A DNA stretch of 64,000 bases from assembly GCA_030427835.1 (NCBI GenBank), contig JAUICN010000008.1:1-64000 (forward strand), given 5' to 3'. The notes below the pieces were generated by a model, which searched no databases, was not told the DNA's origin, and worked only from the letters and a program-made list of their open reading frames with translations. Numbering within the stretch: position 1 is the stretch's first letter; each line of letters begins with the position of its first letter. The translations under genes were made by a program, and so were the position numbers. Below, piece by piece: positions 55,322 to 64,000 of the stretch. This stretch comes from Polyangia bacterium (GTDB lineage: Bacteria; Myxococcota_A; Polyangia; Polyangiales; JAUICN01).

Positions 55322-56410
55322 ATGCCGCTCACCCAACTTGTCGCAGATCACATCCAGCCCCTGCACGCCTACGACCCACCCCCACGCAGGCCAGGCATCT
55401 GGCTCGACGCCAATGAATCCCCCTGGCCCCTACCAGAACAGGCCCGGCAACGAATCACTTCGGTTCTCGCTGAAACCGCCTTCCAAAGGTACCCGGACCC
55501 GGGCGCCGCCCAACTTCGGGAAACCCTCGCGACCACCCAGGGCGGTCACTCCCGGGAATACGTGCTCGGCAGCGGTTCCGACGAACTCATCGCCCTCATG
55601 CTCCATGTGCTGTCAAAACCCCGTGAGGGCGCCGCCTCCGCGTCAGTCGCATTTCCGTGGCCCACCTTCGTCATGTACGAGCTCGGCGCCCAGGCCCATA
55701 GGCTTACACCCCTGCGCGTCCCTCTCGATAAGCAATGGCAGCTCGATCCATCGGCATGGGCACAGGTGCTTACCCAAAAGCAACCGAACCTCGTCTTTCT
55801 CGCCACCCCCAACAACCCCACGGGCAACCGCTTTGACCTGCAAGTCATGCGTTCCTTCATCGAAGCACATCCACACATCCTCTTCGTGTTGGATCAGGCC
55901 TACGGCCCCTACGATGACCAGGCACCCCAGGTGGCCGCACTCTTCGAACGCTTTGAGAACGTCGCGCTGCTGGGTACCCTCTCCAAAATCGGCCTTGCCG
56001 CCATCCGCCTGGGCTGGTGCCGCATTCGCCCTGCACTGGCTGCAGAACTACACAAGGTACGCCAACCCTACAACGTCAACGCGCTCACCCAGGCCACCGC
56101 CCGCCTGGCCCTCACGGAACTCAAGCCCACCCTAGATCAACACGTGCAAGCCGTGGTCACAGAACGCACCCGTCTCACGGAGGCCCTCTCCAACATCCCA
56201 GGCCTCACGGTCCACCCCTCCCACGCCAATTTCCTTGTCGTACAATCCCCAAAAGCCAAAGAGCTTCACGCCACACTGCAAAGCAAGGGCATCTACACCA
56301 AGCACCTGGCCAGCATGGACCCCCGCCTCACCAACGCCCTACGCATCACCGTAGGCACACTTGACGAGAACAATGCTTTGCTGGAAACACTTTCTTCGGT
56401 TTTTCAATAG
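55322..56410 (+). CDS. hisC: Histidinol-phosphate aminotransferase
   Basis: PLP enzyme of histidine synthesis, 362 residues. The family landmarks are LDANESPWPLP near the N-terminus, LGSGSDELI, TPNNPTGN, LDQAYGPY and the Schiff-base Lys in GTLSKIGLAAIRLGW. The C-terminal RITVG carries the substrate Arg. ATG 55322 is the only good start. It is not in a his operon here; it diverges from htrA and overlaps the convergent lipoprotein stop by 7 nt. Related enzymes may use other imidazole or aromatic amino acids. Confidence 0.9.
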   Translation: MPLTQLVADHIQPLHAYDPPPRRPGIWLDANESPWPLPEQARQRITSVLAETAFQRYPDPGAAQLRETLATTQGGHSREYVLGSGSDELIALMLHVLSKPREGAASASVAFPWPTFVMYELGAQAHRLTPLRVPLDKQWQLDPSAWAQVLTQKQPNLVFLATPNNPTGNRFDLQVMRSFIEAHPHILFVLDQAYGPYDDQAPQVAALFERFENVALLGTLSKIGLAAIRLGWCRIRPALAAELHKVRQPYNVNALTQATARLALTELKPTLDQHVQAVVTERTRLTEALSNIPGLTVHPSHANFLVVQSPKAKELHATLQSKGIYTKHLASMDPRLTNALRITVGTLDENNALLETLSSVFQ

Positions 56411-57375
56411 CGATCAGCAACGCGAACCGGATTGCATTCCAACCAATCCGGCCCTGCAAAAGAAGCTACCTGATACTGCTCACTACCCCAAACCAGATCC
56501 AGTTCAACCACGGGAGATTTGTTACCAGCCTCATCTTTCGTGATGTAGCTGGCACAAGAAAACTTGAAAAATTCATCTTCCTGCACGTCTAGGGACACTC
56601 GAACCTGTCGGTTCAAACTGGGCCCCACCAAACGGCGACCACACCCCCCTTGTGCCTCAAAGTGCGCAGACAGACGTGCCACAAGAAAAGTACGATCAAG
56701 TGAACAGGATGGGTCCGACGTCGACGCTACCAGTGGAGATCCCACAGCCGTAGGATCCTCCAATCCAGTGGCCTCCGAGAAAACACGTTGGAGCTTTGAG
56801 GCGGCATCCACGTTGACTTCCCACAGAATAGGCAAACCTTCCTGAGACGCCAACGGATCAGGCAACGCAAAGAAAGGGTAAGAAACCGCAACGGGCGCAC
56901 CCAACGTCGGTTGCAAACGCACCTTGCCGTTAAACTCCTCGTAAGAACCAGAGGACCAGCGCACCTCTAGCCCCCAATCTGAATAGTTTGCAGGCAATAC
57001 ACCCAACTCGCTCAGCTTCGCGCCAAGAGCCTCAAGCACGGCCTCACCGGGTTCCAACATGGCCCAGCCATCGGGCTCTTCTTCACCTTCCCCGTCGTTC
57101 TCGGGCCCAGGGTTTTCGGACCCAGCGTGCTCGGGCACAGTATTCTCGGGCGCGATGTGCTCTGGCAACGTGTGCTGCAGAACGGAATAATCCTGGAAGT
57201 CGAACATCACCTTAAGAGCAGCTTGCAATGCCCACGCCATCTCCACTTCACTGAGCGCATCCACGTCAAAAGCGGTGAGTTGAAGGCGAGACTTAGAATC
57301 AGGTTCCCCGACAGACGCCGAACAGGCCACCAAGGAAACACAACAAACAACACCGATACCTATCCATTTTTCCAC
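56404..57375 (-). CDS. Exported lipoprotein of unknown function
   Basis: A 323-residue protein with lipobox (VSLVAC, Cys about 18). Near residues 70-95 is a short acidic proline-rich stretch of PEH/PEN repeats (LPEHIAPENTVPEHAG). The rest shows no known domain but has scattered Cys (SCSLDRTFLV, GGCGRRL). GTG 57375 follows AGAGGAG. It overlaps the hisC stop by 7 nt and shares its upstream region with purB. Confidence 0.7.
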   Translation of the reverse strand: MEKWIGIGVVCCVSLVACSASVGEPDSKSRLQLTAFDVDALSEVEMAWALQAALKVMFDFQDYSVLQHTLPEHIAPENTVPEHAGSENPGPENDGEGEEEPDGWAMLEPGEAVLEALGAKLSELGVLPANYSDWGLEVRWSSGSYEEFNGKVRLQPTLGAPVAVSYPFFALPDPLASQEGLPILWEVNVDAASKLQRVFSEATGLEDPTAVGSPLVASTSDPSCSLDRTFLVARLSAHFEAQGGCGRRLVGPSLNRQVRVSLDVQEDEFFKFSCASYITKDEAGNKSPVVELDLVWGSEQYQVASFAGPDWLECNPVRVADRY

Positions 57376-57541
57376 GGTCGCTCCTCTACAACTCCAACAC
57401 CCGAGGGAAACCTATCACATTCACCCAGGACTGCCTCCACCCAGCCCAAGCCCCCTGGGGCCCAAGACTCCGCCACCACTTCGCCAACCGAATCAAACCC
57501 GAATTGCCCTCGCAACCACAAAGAGCTAGTACCTGCGCCCC

Positions 57542-58852
57542 ATGATTCCTCGCTACACACCCACCGATTTCACTGAACTCTGGTCTGACGACCGTAAATA
57601 CCAGGGCTGGTTCGATGTTGAGCTTGCGGCCTGCCGCGCCATGGAAACGGCCGGCATCGTGCCCAGGGGCACCGCCGACCAGGTTGCCCCCTTCCGGGAC
57701 AAGCTCGAGACCGCCACCATCGACGAAATCGAAAAGGAAACCCGTCACGACGTGATTGCGTTCCTCACCCATGTGGAAAAGCTTGCCGGCGCGCCCGCCC
57801 GTTGGCTGCACCGGGGCATGACCTCCTCCGACGTGCTCGACACCGCCATGGCCCTGCGCATGACCGAAGCCCTGGACCGCATCATCGAGCGTGGCGACAA
57901 ACTGGTCGCCGCCTTTGCCGTACGGGTCAGGGAACACCGCAGCACGCCTGCGATTGGCCGCTCCCACGGCATCCACGCCGAACCGGTGACCTTTGGCCTC
58001 ATCCTCGCCGGCCACATGGCGGAGATCCACCGGGCCGTCGCCCAGCTCAAGGCCACGCGACCCACCATCGCGGTCGGCAAAATCGCCGGCGCCGTGGGTA
58101 CCTACGCCCACCTCACGCCCGCCATTGAAAAGGAAGCCCTGAACGCCCTCGGCCTTGAGCCCGAAACGGTCTCCACCCAGGTGGTCTGCCGCGACCGCTA
58201 CGCCCAGTACTTCGCCGCCCTCGCCCAGTTTGCCGCCGCCATTGAACGGTTCTCCACCAACGTACGCCACTGGCAACGCACCGAACTCACCGAAGCCGAA
58301 GAAGCGTTCCACAAGGGCCAAAAGGGCTCCAGCGCCATGCCCCACAAGCGCAACCCCGTGCTCAGCGAAAACCTCTGCGGCCTGGCCCGCATCGTACGCG
58401 CCGCCGTCACCCCCGCCCTCGAGAACGTGGCCCTCTGGCACGAGCGCGACATCAGCCATTCCTCGGTGGAACGCATGATCGGCCCCGACGCCACCGCCAC
58501 CACCGCCTTCATGGCCGACCGGTGCACCAAGCTCATCGAAGGCCTGGTGGTCTACCCCGAAAACCTCCTCACCATCCTCAACCGCACCGGGGGCCTCTGG
58601 GCAAGCGAAGGCATTCTGCTCGCCCTGGTCGGCACCGGCATGGGCCGGCAGGACGCCTACGTGCTCGTACAGCGCAACGCCATGAAAGCCTTCCACGGCG
58701 AAGGCGACTTCCAAACCCTGCTCTGCGCAGACGCCGACATCACCGCCAAAATCCCCACCGAAACCATCGCGAGCCAGTTCGATCTAAACCACGCCCTCGC
58801 CCACACCAGCACCATCATCGACCGCGCCCTTGCCCTCGCTGGCCAAGCCTAA
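57542..58852 (+). CDS. purB: Adenylosuccinate lyase
   Basis: Purine enzyme acting at two steps (SAICAR to AICAR, adenylosuccinate to AMP). The 436-residue protein has MTSSDVLDTA, GRSHGIHAEP with the catalytic His, and the fumarase-family signature GSSAMPHKRNP. Length and order match PurB. It is followed with no gap by purC, so the two form a purine operon. Confidence 0.97.
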   Translation: MIPRYTPTDFTELWSDDRKYQGWFDVELAACRAMETAGIVPRGTADQVAPFRDKLETATIDEIEKETRHDVIAFLTHVEKLAGAPARWLHRGMTSSDVLDTAMALRMTEALDRIIERGDKLVAAFAVRVREHRSTPAIGRSHGIHAEPVTFGLILAGHMAEIHRAVAQLKATRPTIAVGKIAGAVGTYAHLTPAIEKEALNALGLEPETVSTQVVCRDRYAQYFAALAQFAAAIERFSTNVRHWQRTELTEAEEAFHKGQKGSSAMPHKRNPVLSENLCGLARIVRAAVTPALENVALWHERDISHSSVERMIGPDATATTAFMADRCTKLIEGLVVYPENLLTILNRTGGLWASEGILLALVGTGMGRQDAYVLVQRNAMKAFHGEGDFQTLLCADADITAKIPTETIASQFDLNHALAHTSTIIDRALALAGQA

Positions 58853-59875
58853 ATGGACCGCCCCGTCCCCAACCCTAAGCTCACGGCAACACTCGAACAG
58901 GGCCTCACCCATTGCATCGAGTCCACCGACTTTGACCTGGGCGCCCTCAACAAAAGCACCAAGCAATCTGGCAAGGTACGCGACAGCTACCTACTCAACG
59001 ACCGTGAACGCCTGCTCGTCACCACCGACCGCATCAGCGCCTTTGACCGCGTGCTCGGCACCCTCCCCTACAAGGGCCAAGTCTTAAACCAACTCTCCGC
59101 CTGGTGGTTTGAACACACCAAGGGCATCGTCCCCAACCACCTCATCCAAGTTATCGACCCCAACATCACCCTCGCCCACAACTGCACGCCCCTACCGGCC
59201 GAGTTCGTGGTCCGCGCCTACCTCACCGGCGTCACCGACACCAGCATCTGGAAACACTACGAGCGCGGCGCCCGCTCCTTCTGCGGCCACACCCTGCCAG
59301 ATGGCATGCGCAAGAACCAACCCCTCGCCAAACCCATCCTCACGCCCAGTACAAAAGCTGGCAGCACCCAAGAAGATGGGGGCGGCCACGACAAATCCGT
59401 CTCCCGCGAAGAAGTCCTCGCCCAGGGCCTCATCACCCCGGAAGACTTCGACCAGGCCGCCGACTACGCCCTCAAACTCTTCCACGCAGGCCAACAGTGG
59501 TGCGTGCGTCAAGGCCTCATTCTCGTGGACACCAAATACGAGTTTGGGAAAACCCCCGACGGCCGCATCGTCGTCATCGACGAAATCCACACCCCCGACT
59601 CGTCGCGCTACTGGTTCTCCAACTCCTACGAATCCCAACTGGCCCAGGGCGCCGAACCCGAATCCTTCGACAAGGAACACGTCCGCAAGTGGCTCGCCGG
59701 ACAGGGCTTCACCGGCGACGGCCCCATCCCCACCATCCCCGACCACGTCCGCACCGAAGCCTCTACCCGCTACATCAAGGCCTGTGAGACCATCCAAGGC
59801 ACACCCTTCATTCCCAACACTGACGAGCCACAGGCACGCATGCAACAGGCCCTGGCGTCTCTCACCGTTGATTAG
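58853..59875 (+). CDS. purC: SAICAR synthetase
   Basis: Phosphoribosylaminoimidazole-succinocarboxamide synthase, 340 residues. Landmarks are GKVRDSYLL at the ATP site, [29 protein letters not shown] and [13 protein letters not shown]. The long form includes an insertion rich in Gly/Lys/Ser near residues 160-185, as in eukaryote-like PurC of several proteobacteria. It starts directly after the purB stop. Confidence 0.96.
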   Translation: MDRPVPNPKLTATLEQGLTHCIESTDFDLGALNKSTKQSGKVRDSYLLNDRERLLVTTDRISAFDRVLGTLPYKGQVLNQLSAWWFEHTKGIVPNHLIQVIDPNITLAHNCTPLPAEFVVRAYLTGVTDTSIWKHYERGARSFCGHTLPDGMRKNQPLAKPILTPSTKAGSTQEDGGGHDKSVSREEVLAQGLITPEDFDQAADYALKLFHAGQQWCVRQGLILVDTKYEFGKTPDGRIVVIDEIHTPDSSRYWFSNSYESQLAQGAEPESFDKEHVRKWLAGQGFTGDGPIPTIPDHVRTEASTRYIKACETIQGTPFIPNTDEPQARMQQALASLTVD

Positions 59876-59881
59876 CAGCAC

Positions 59882-60574
59882 TCAGTCGCGGCGGCTGAAT
59901 AGGCCGGCGCGCATGAGGAAATACAGCAACTGCATCACCGCACCGATGGCAGCCGCCACGTAGGTGAGCGCAGCGGCGTCCAGCACCTTTTTTGCACCCA
60001 CCGCCTCGGCACCCTGCACCAGGTTGTACTCTTGCAACGTGGCAATGGCCCGCTTGGAAGCATCAAACTCCACCGGCAGCGTGATGAGCGTAAACACCAC
60101 AAAGGCGGAGAACAGCACAATCCCAACCCATACCAGGGGGGTCACGCTAAGAGCAAACCCCGCCACGCTAAGGATCATGCCCAGGTTGGAACCAATGCTC
60201 GCGGGCTTCACCACCCAGGATCGAAACTTGAGCGGCCCGTAGGCTTTGGCATGTTGGATGGCGTGCCCCGCCTCGTGGGCCGCCACACCGAAAGCCGCCA
60301 GGGAGCGCCCGTCGTACACATCCGCCGACAGCCGCAGCACCTTGGCCCGAGGATCGTAGTGGTCACTCAAAAACCCCTGCACCCGCTCCACCCGCACCCC
60401 GGGCACACCCTTTCGCTCCAAGAGCAGACGAGCGATCTGCGCCCCACTCATCCCGCTGCTTGCCGCCACCTGGCTGTACTCCCGAAACGTGGATTTCACC
60501 TTGGAACTCGCCCAAAAGCTCAACAGCATCCCCGGCGCGAGAAACAACATGTACACAGGATCAAAGTGAAACAT
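59882..60574 (-). CDS. Neutral zinc metallopeptidase, YugP-type membrane protein
   Basis: A 230-residue membrane protein with an N-terminal hydrophobic segment, a zinc-binding HEAGH in GVAAHEAGHAIQHA near residue 100, and two or three C-terminal membrane helices (about 130-165 and 205-222). This order matches the bacterial 'neutral zinc metallopeptidase' (YugP) family of unknown substrate. It is convergent with purC, 6 nt apart. ATG 60574 is used. Confidence 0.88.
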   Translation of the reverse strand: MFHFDPVYMLFLAPGMLLSFWASSKVKSTFREYSQVAASSGMSGAQIARLLLERKGVPGVRVERVQGFLSDHYDPRAKVLRLSADVYDGRSLAAFGVAAHEAGHAIQHAKAYGPLKFRSWVVKPASIGSNLGMILSVAGFALSVTPLVWVGIVLFSAFVVFTLITLPVEFDASKRAIATLQEYNLVQGAEAVGAKKVLDAAALTYVAAAIGAVMQLLYFLMRAGLFSRRD

Positions 60575-60702
60575 AGGTTCACCGTAAGGCTGGATTCAGG
60601 CCGCGCAACACCCCTACAACGAAACTTGCTCCCTGACCAAACCCGCAAAGGCTCACGTGGGCGGGAGCTTAGCAACCCGCCCGCAACAGGAACGAGAACT
60701 CT

Positions 60703-61497
60703 CTAGCGAGTCGTAAGCTCCGCAGACGCGACCTTTCCGCCGGTCCAGACGATGGTGTGCGTTTCAGTAGAAATGCCGCGCTTTGCCAAGAAACGATACT
60801 CTTCATTTCCGCCACGCTTTTTTGCTGAAAGAAACTGTGTGAACTGGGTATCTCCCGCAATCGCAATCTTGTCGTGGGCCCCATGCGCCGCAACCCAGGC
60901 GAGCACCTGCGGAGGGTGCTTCCCATCGCACAGCTTCACCAGTTCACGCATCGCAGCCAACGTACTTAGCTTGTCGGCGCTCTCCTTCATATCAAGCGCT
61001 GCAATCGCAGAAGCCTCAACCTCGGCCAGCGGAGCAAAGTCGATCACAAGCTCCACGTCCTTGGTAGCCAAAGGCCCAAACACGAGCTCCAAACGGTGGG
61101 GAGACGAGGTGGACATGGAGTCGAGGTAAGCGGAACCCTTACTGGTGTACCAAGATGCATCTGCCATCTCTGCAAAAATCGTCTTACTATCGCCCTTCTT
61201 TTGCAGGCGAGGTTTGTAGTTGCCGTAGACAGAAACGCTTCCGCCTTCCTTCGCTGTGACGGTTGCAAAAACCTTAATGAAGAACATGCCCTGATCTGCC
61301 ACCGCATCCGGATTGATATCGTTGGTCGCGTTCAACACTTCATAGATCTCCGCTCGATCCACTTTCCAGGTCGTCTCTTCAAATGCGATATCTTGCCCAA
61401 CGGAATACTTGGCCACGGTGTTCTTCTTGTCCTTATCGCAAGCCACGCCCGCAACGCACAGAAACACCATTAGCCATGAAATATGATTCGTTTTCAT
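60703..61497 (-). CDS. Exported lipoprotein of unknown function
   Basis: A 264-residue protein with a lipobox (VAGVAC, Cys about 20). The mature protein begins DKDKKNTVAKYSVGQ and has a predicted beta-rich first half (FIKVFATVTAKEGGSVSVYG) that recalls the DUF4352/immunoprotective extracellular fold, but the match is not sure. ATG 61497 was preferred to the in-frame 61533 start because of the signal peptide. It stands alone. Confidence 0.68.
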   Translation of the reverse strand: MKTNHISWLMVFLCVAGVACDKDKKNTVAKYSVGQDIAFEETTWKVDRAEIYEVLNATNDINPDAVADQGMFFIKVFATVTAKEGGSVSVYGNYKPRLQKKGDSKTIFAEMADASWYTSKGSAYLDSMSTSSPHRLELVFGPLATKDVELVIDFAPLAEVEASAIAALDMKESADKLSTLAAMRELVKLCDGKHPPQVLAWVAAHGAHDKIAIAGDTQFTQFLSAKKRGGNEEYRFLAKRGISTETHTIVWTGGKVASAELTTR

Positions 61498-61667
61498 ATC
61501 CGTACTTTTTGAGCACTCTGGCCGGAAAGTCAAGAATTTTTTCTAGGCACCCAAAGTCCTCGTGATTCAACCAGAGTGCGATGAGCCTACCGCATTCCAG
61601 CAATCAGGGGCGGCTGCCGACAATCAATCCCATTGCCCGGGGCCCTTCCCCAACATAGACCTGGGGC

Positions 61668-61912
61668 ATGCGCGCGCACATTCACGTGACCTTGAAACCC
61701 GAAGTCCTGGATCCCCAGGGGGATGCGGTCACCCGATCCCTCAAGCAACTCGGCCACGGGGCCGTGAAATCGGTGCGGATTGGCAAGTTCATCGACGTGG
61801 ATCTGGGCCAGATCGACCGCAACACCGCCGAGTCCAATGTGCAGGACTTCTGTAAAAAACTCCTGGCCAACCCCGTCATGGAAGACTTCCGCTTTGAACT
61901 GGTAGAAAGCTA

Positions 61913-61913
<1 letters not shown>
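61668..61913 (+). CDS. purS: Phosphoribosylformylglycinamidine synthase subunit PurS
   Basis: An 81-residue bridging subunit of the PurSQL complex, which makes FGAM in purine synthesis. The landmarks are VTLKPEVLDPQGDAVTRSL, a VKSVRIGKFIDVDL strand and a C-terminal NPVMEDFRFELVE. Usually purQ follows; here the overlapping next gene is proS (TAATG), so purQ and purL must lie elsewhere. The start is ATG 61668. Confidence 0.93.
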
Positions 61914-63160
<1,247 letters not shown>

Positions 63161-63165
63161 TCGAC

Positions 63166-64000
63166 TCAATAACTTCCGCGGCGTTTTCCGTAACGGGATC
63201 GTGTAACCACACCCGCCCCACGATTCACAAAAGCATCGATCCAGGCCGCCTTGTCACCAGCATTGCGTTCCGCCTGCCACGCGTAGCGAAGTTCCACGTG
63301 TTGCAGGGCGGCACGAACGGCGGCTTTTTCGTTGTTGCCGTAAAAACTTTCCCCATCGGGTTTCAAAAACGCCCTGGCGGCATTGTCGCATGCCACCACA
63401 TCCGCACGCTTGCGCCCCGAGCGATCAGACAGGGTCGTATTCACACATTCGGAAGACAACTGCTGCAACATCTGCTGCTTAGGCCACTCGGGATCCACAT
63501 ATCGGCTTTCTGCGCTGAATGTTGGATCGTCCTCTTCCATGACATCACAGAAGTAGTCCACCAAAAACGGAATACCCCCGCAAAGAGCACTCAGCGCGCC
63601 ACCAGAAAGACCAGCGGTCACGGCCAAACACACAGGGGTGCCAATCCCGGCGGAAAGTGCACAGTTGCGCTGCAGCTTGCGATGGGTATCCGCGTAGTCC
63701 TTCGGGTCCCATCCCTCGGCATCGTTGGCCGCAATGGAAACATCCGGGTCCACCCGAGCGCCGTAGTCATTGGAAAGCAATTCCAAATCCTCCGCACTGT
63801 AGGACACCCGGTCCTCCCGCACGATCACCTTTGCACCTGCGTTCAATCGCTCGGCGTAGGAAGCCATGAAGTCGCTCAACTGCAAGGTGTTCAACACCGT
63901 CGCCACCGAAACCACAATCGCGTCCGTGTCCGCCTCCGAGTCCGGCAAGTTCAACGCGTCTTCAATGGCGTCCACAAGCAGGGTAGCCCCATCCAACTCA
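63166..64000 (-). CDS. Protein of unknown function, N-terminus cut by the window edge
   Basis: The minus-strand frame is open from the right edge to a stop at 63166, giving at least 278 codons. Codons at the edge continue (GAG beyond the TTG at 63996), so the true start is outside the window. The visible part has a VCLAVTAGLSGGALSALCGG hydrophobic stretch, several acidic segments and four to five Cys; the tail is Arg-rich (RYGKRRG). No domain is recognised. It converges on proS with 5 nt between. Confidence 0.65.
   Translation of the reverse strand, partial: ELDGATLLVDAIEDALNLPDSEADTDAIVVSVATVLNTLQLSDFMASYAERLNAGAKVIVREDRVSYSAEDLELLSNDYGARVDPDVSIAANDAEGWDPKDYADTHRKLQRNCALSAGIGTPVCLAVTAGLSGGALSALCGGIPFLVDYFCDVMEEDDPTFSAESRYVDPEWPKQQMLQQLSSECVNTTLSDRSGRKRADVVACDNAARAFLKPDGESFYGNNEKAAVRAALQHVELRYAWQAERNAGDKAAWIDAFVNRGAGVVTRSRYGKRRGSY

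Noticed and set aside
57386-58714. 442-codon open frame on the minus strand
   Set aside because: Antisense to purB, whose active-site signatures are complete; the frame is Gly/Val/Asp-rich and has no known motif.

Overview
The window is about 60% GC, has dense operons on both strands, and carries many lipoproteins with a lipobox cysteine. Among them are a long cysteine-repeat lipoprotein, a 'beta-propeller domain' lipoprotein and an FG-GAP-type repeat lipoprotein. It also encodes a three-subunit succinate dehydrogenase with a single cytochrome b subunit, an MlaFE-type transporter and TonB, so the cell is Gram-negative. The mix recalls the former Deltaproteobacteria (Myxococcota or Bradymonadota-like lineages). 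No rRNA or marker alignment was possible, so this placement is an inference. I found no tRNA, rRNA or CRISPR array.

Positions 1-17.4 kb form a flagellin and flagellin-glycosylation island. It holds three flagellin genes, a GGDEF diguanylate cyclase, nonulosonic (sialic-type) acid genes neuC, neuB and neuA, three different Maf/DUF115 motility-associated glycosyltransferases, a B12-binding radical SAM enzyme, two small unknown proteins and a single-pass membrane protein. The likely logic is that NeuC and NeuB make a nonulosonate, NeuA activates it with CMP, Maf enzymes attach it to flagellin, and the radical SAM enzyme may modify the sugar. A large cysteine-rich lipoprotein lies inside the island.

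Positions 17.6-29.2 kb hold sdhCAB, a small membrane protein, the beta-propeller lipoprotein, then an overlapping operon of a YprA/MrfA-like helicase, a YprB/MrfB-like DEDD exonuclease and a ketopantoate-reductase-like protein, and folB. Positions 29.2-34.7 kb hold a candidate MITE, the FG-GAP repeat lipoprotein, a class I/II aminotransferase, an unknown lipoprotein, a REP-like inverted repeat and an orphan Dam-type methylase. Positions 34.8-46.4 kb hold mlaF-mlaE, a PAS histidine kinase with a response regulator, alanine racemase, a TonB-family protein, an AhpC-type peroxiredoxin, panD and an fbpABC ferric-iron ABC transporter.

Positions 46.8-64 kb hold an aspartoacylase-family protein and a lipoprotein pseudogene. 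Next comes a compact three-gene operon of a small membrane protein, an Lgt-like protein and a tetraether-lipid-synthase (Tes)-like radical SAM enzyme. After it lie several lipoproteins, an HtrA protease, hisC, purB-purC, a membrane zinc metallopeptidase, purS-proS and a partial gene at the right edge.

The observations most worth following are the Lgt-like/Tes-like operon, a TCTGC/GCAGA dyad shared by the promoter regions of mrfA and htrA at nearly the same distance from each start, the three-Maf flagellin island, and a prolyl-tRNA synthetase that lacks the usual editing insertion.
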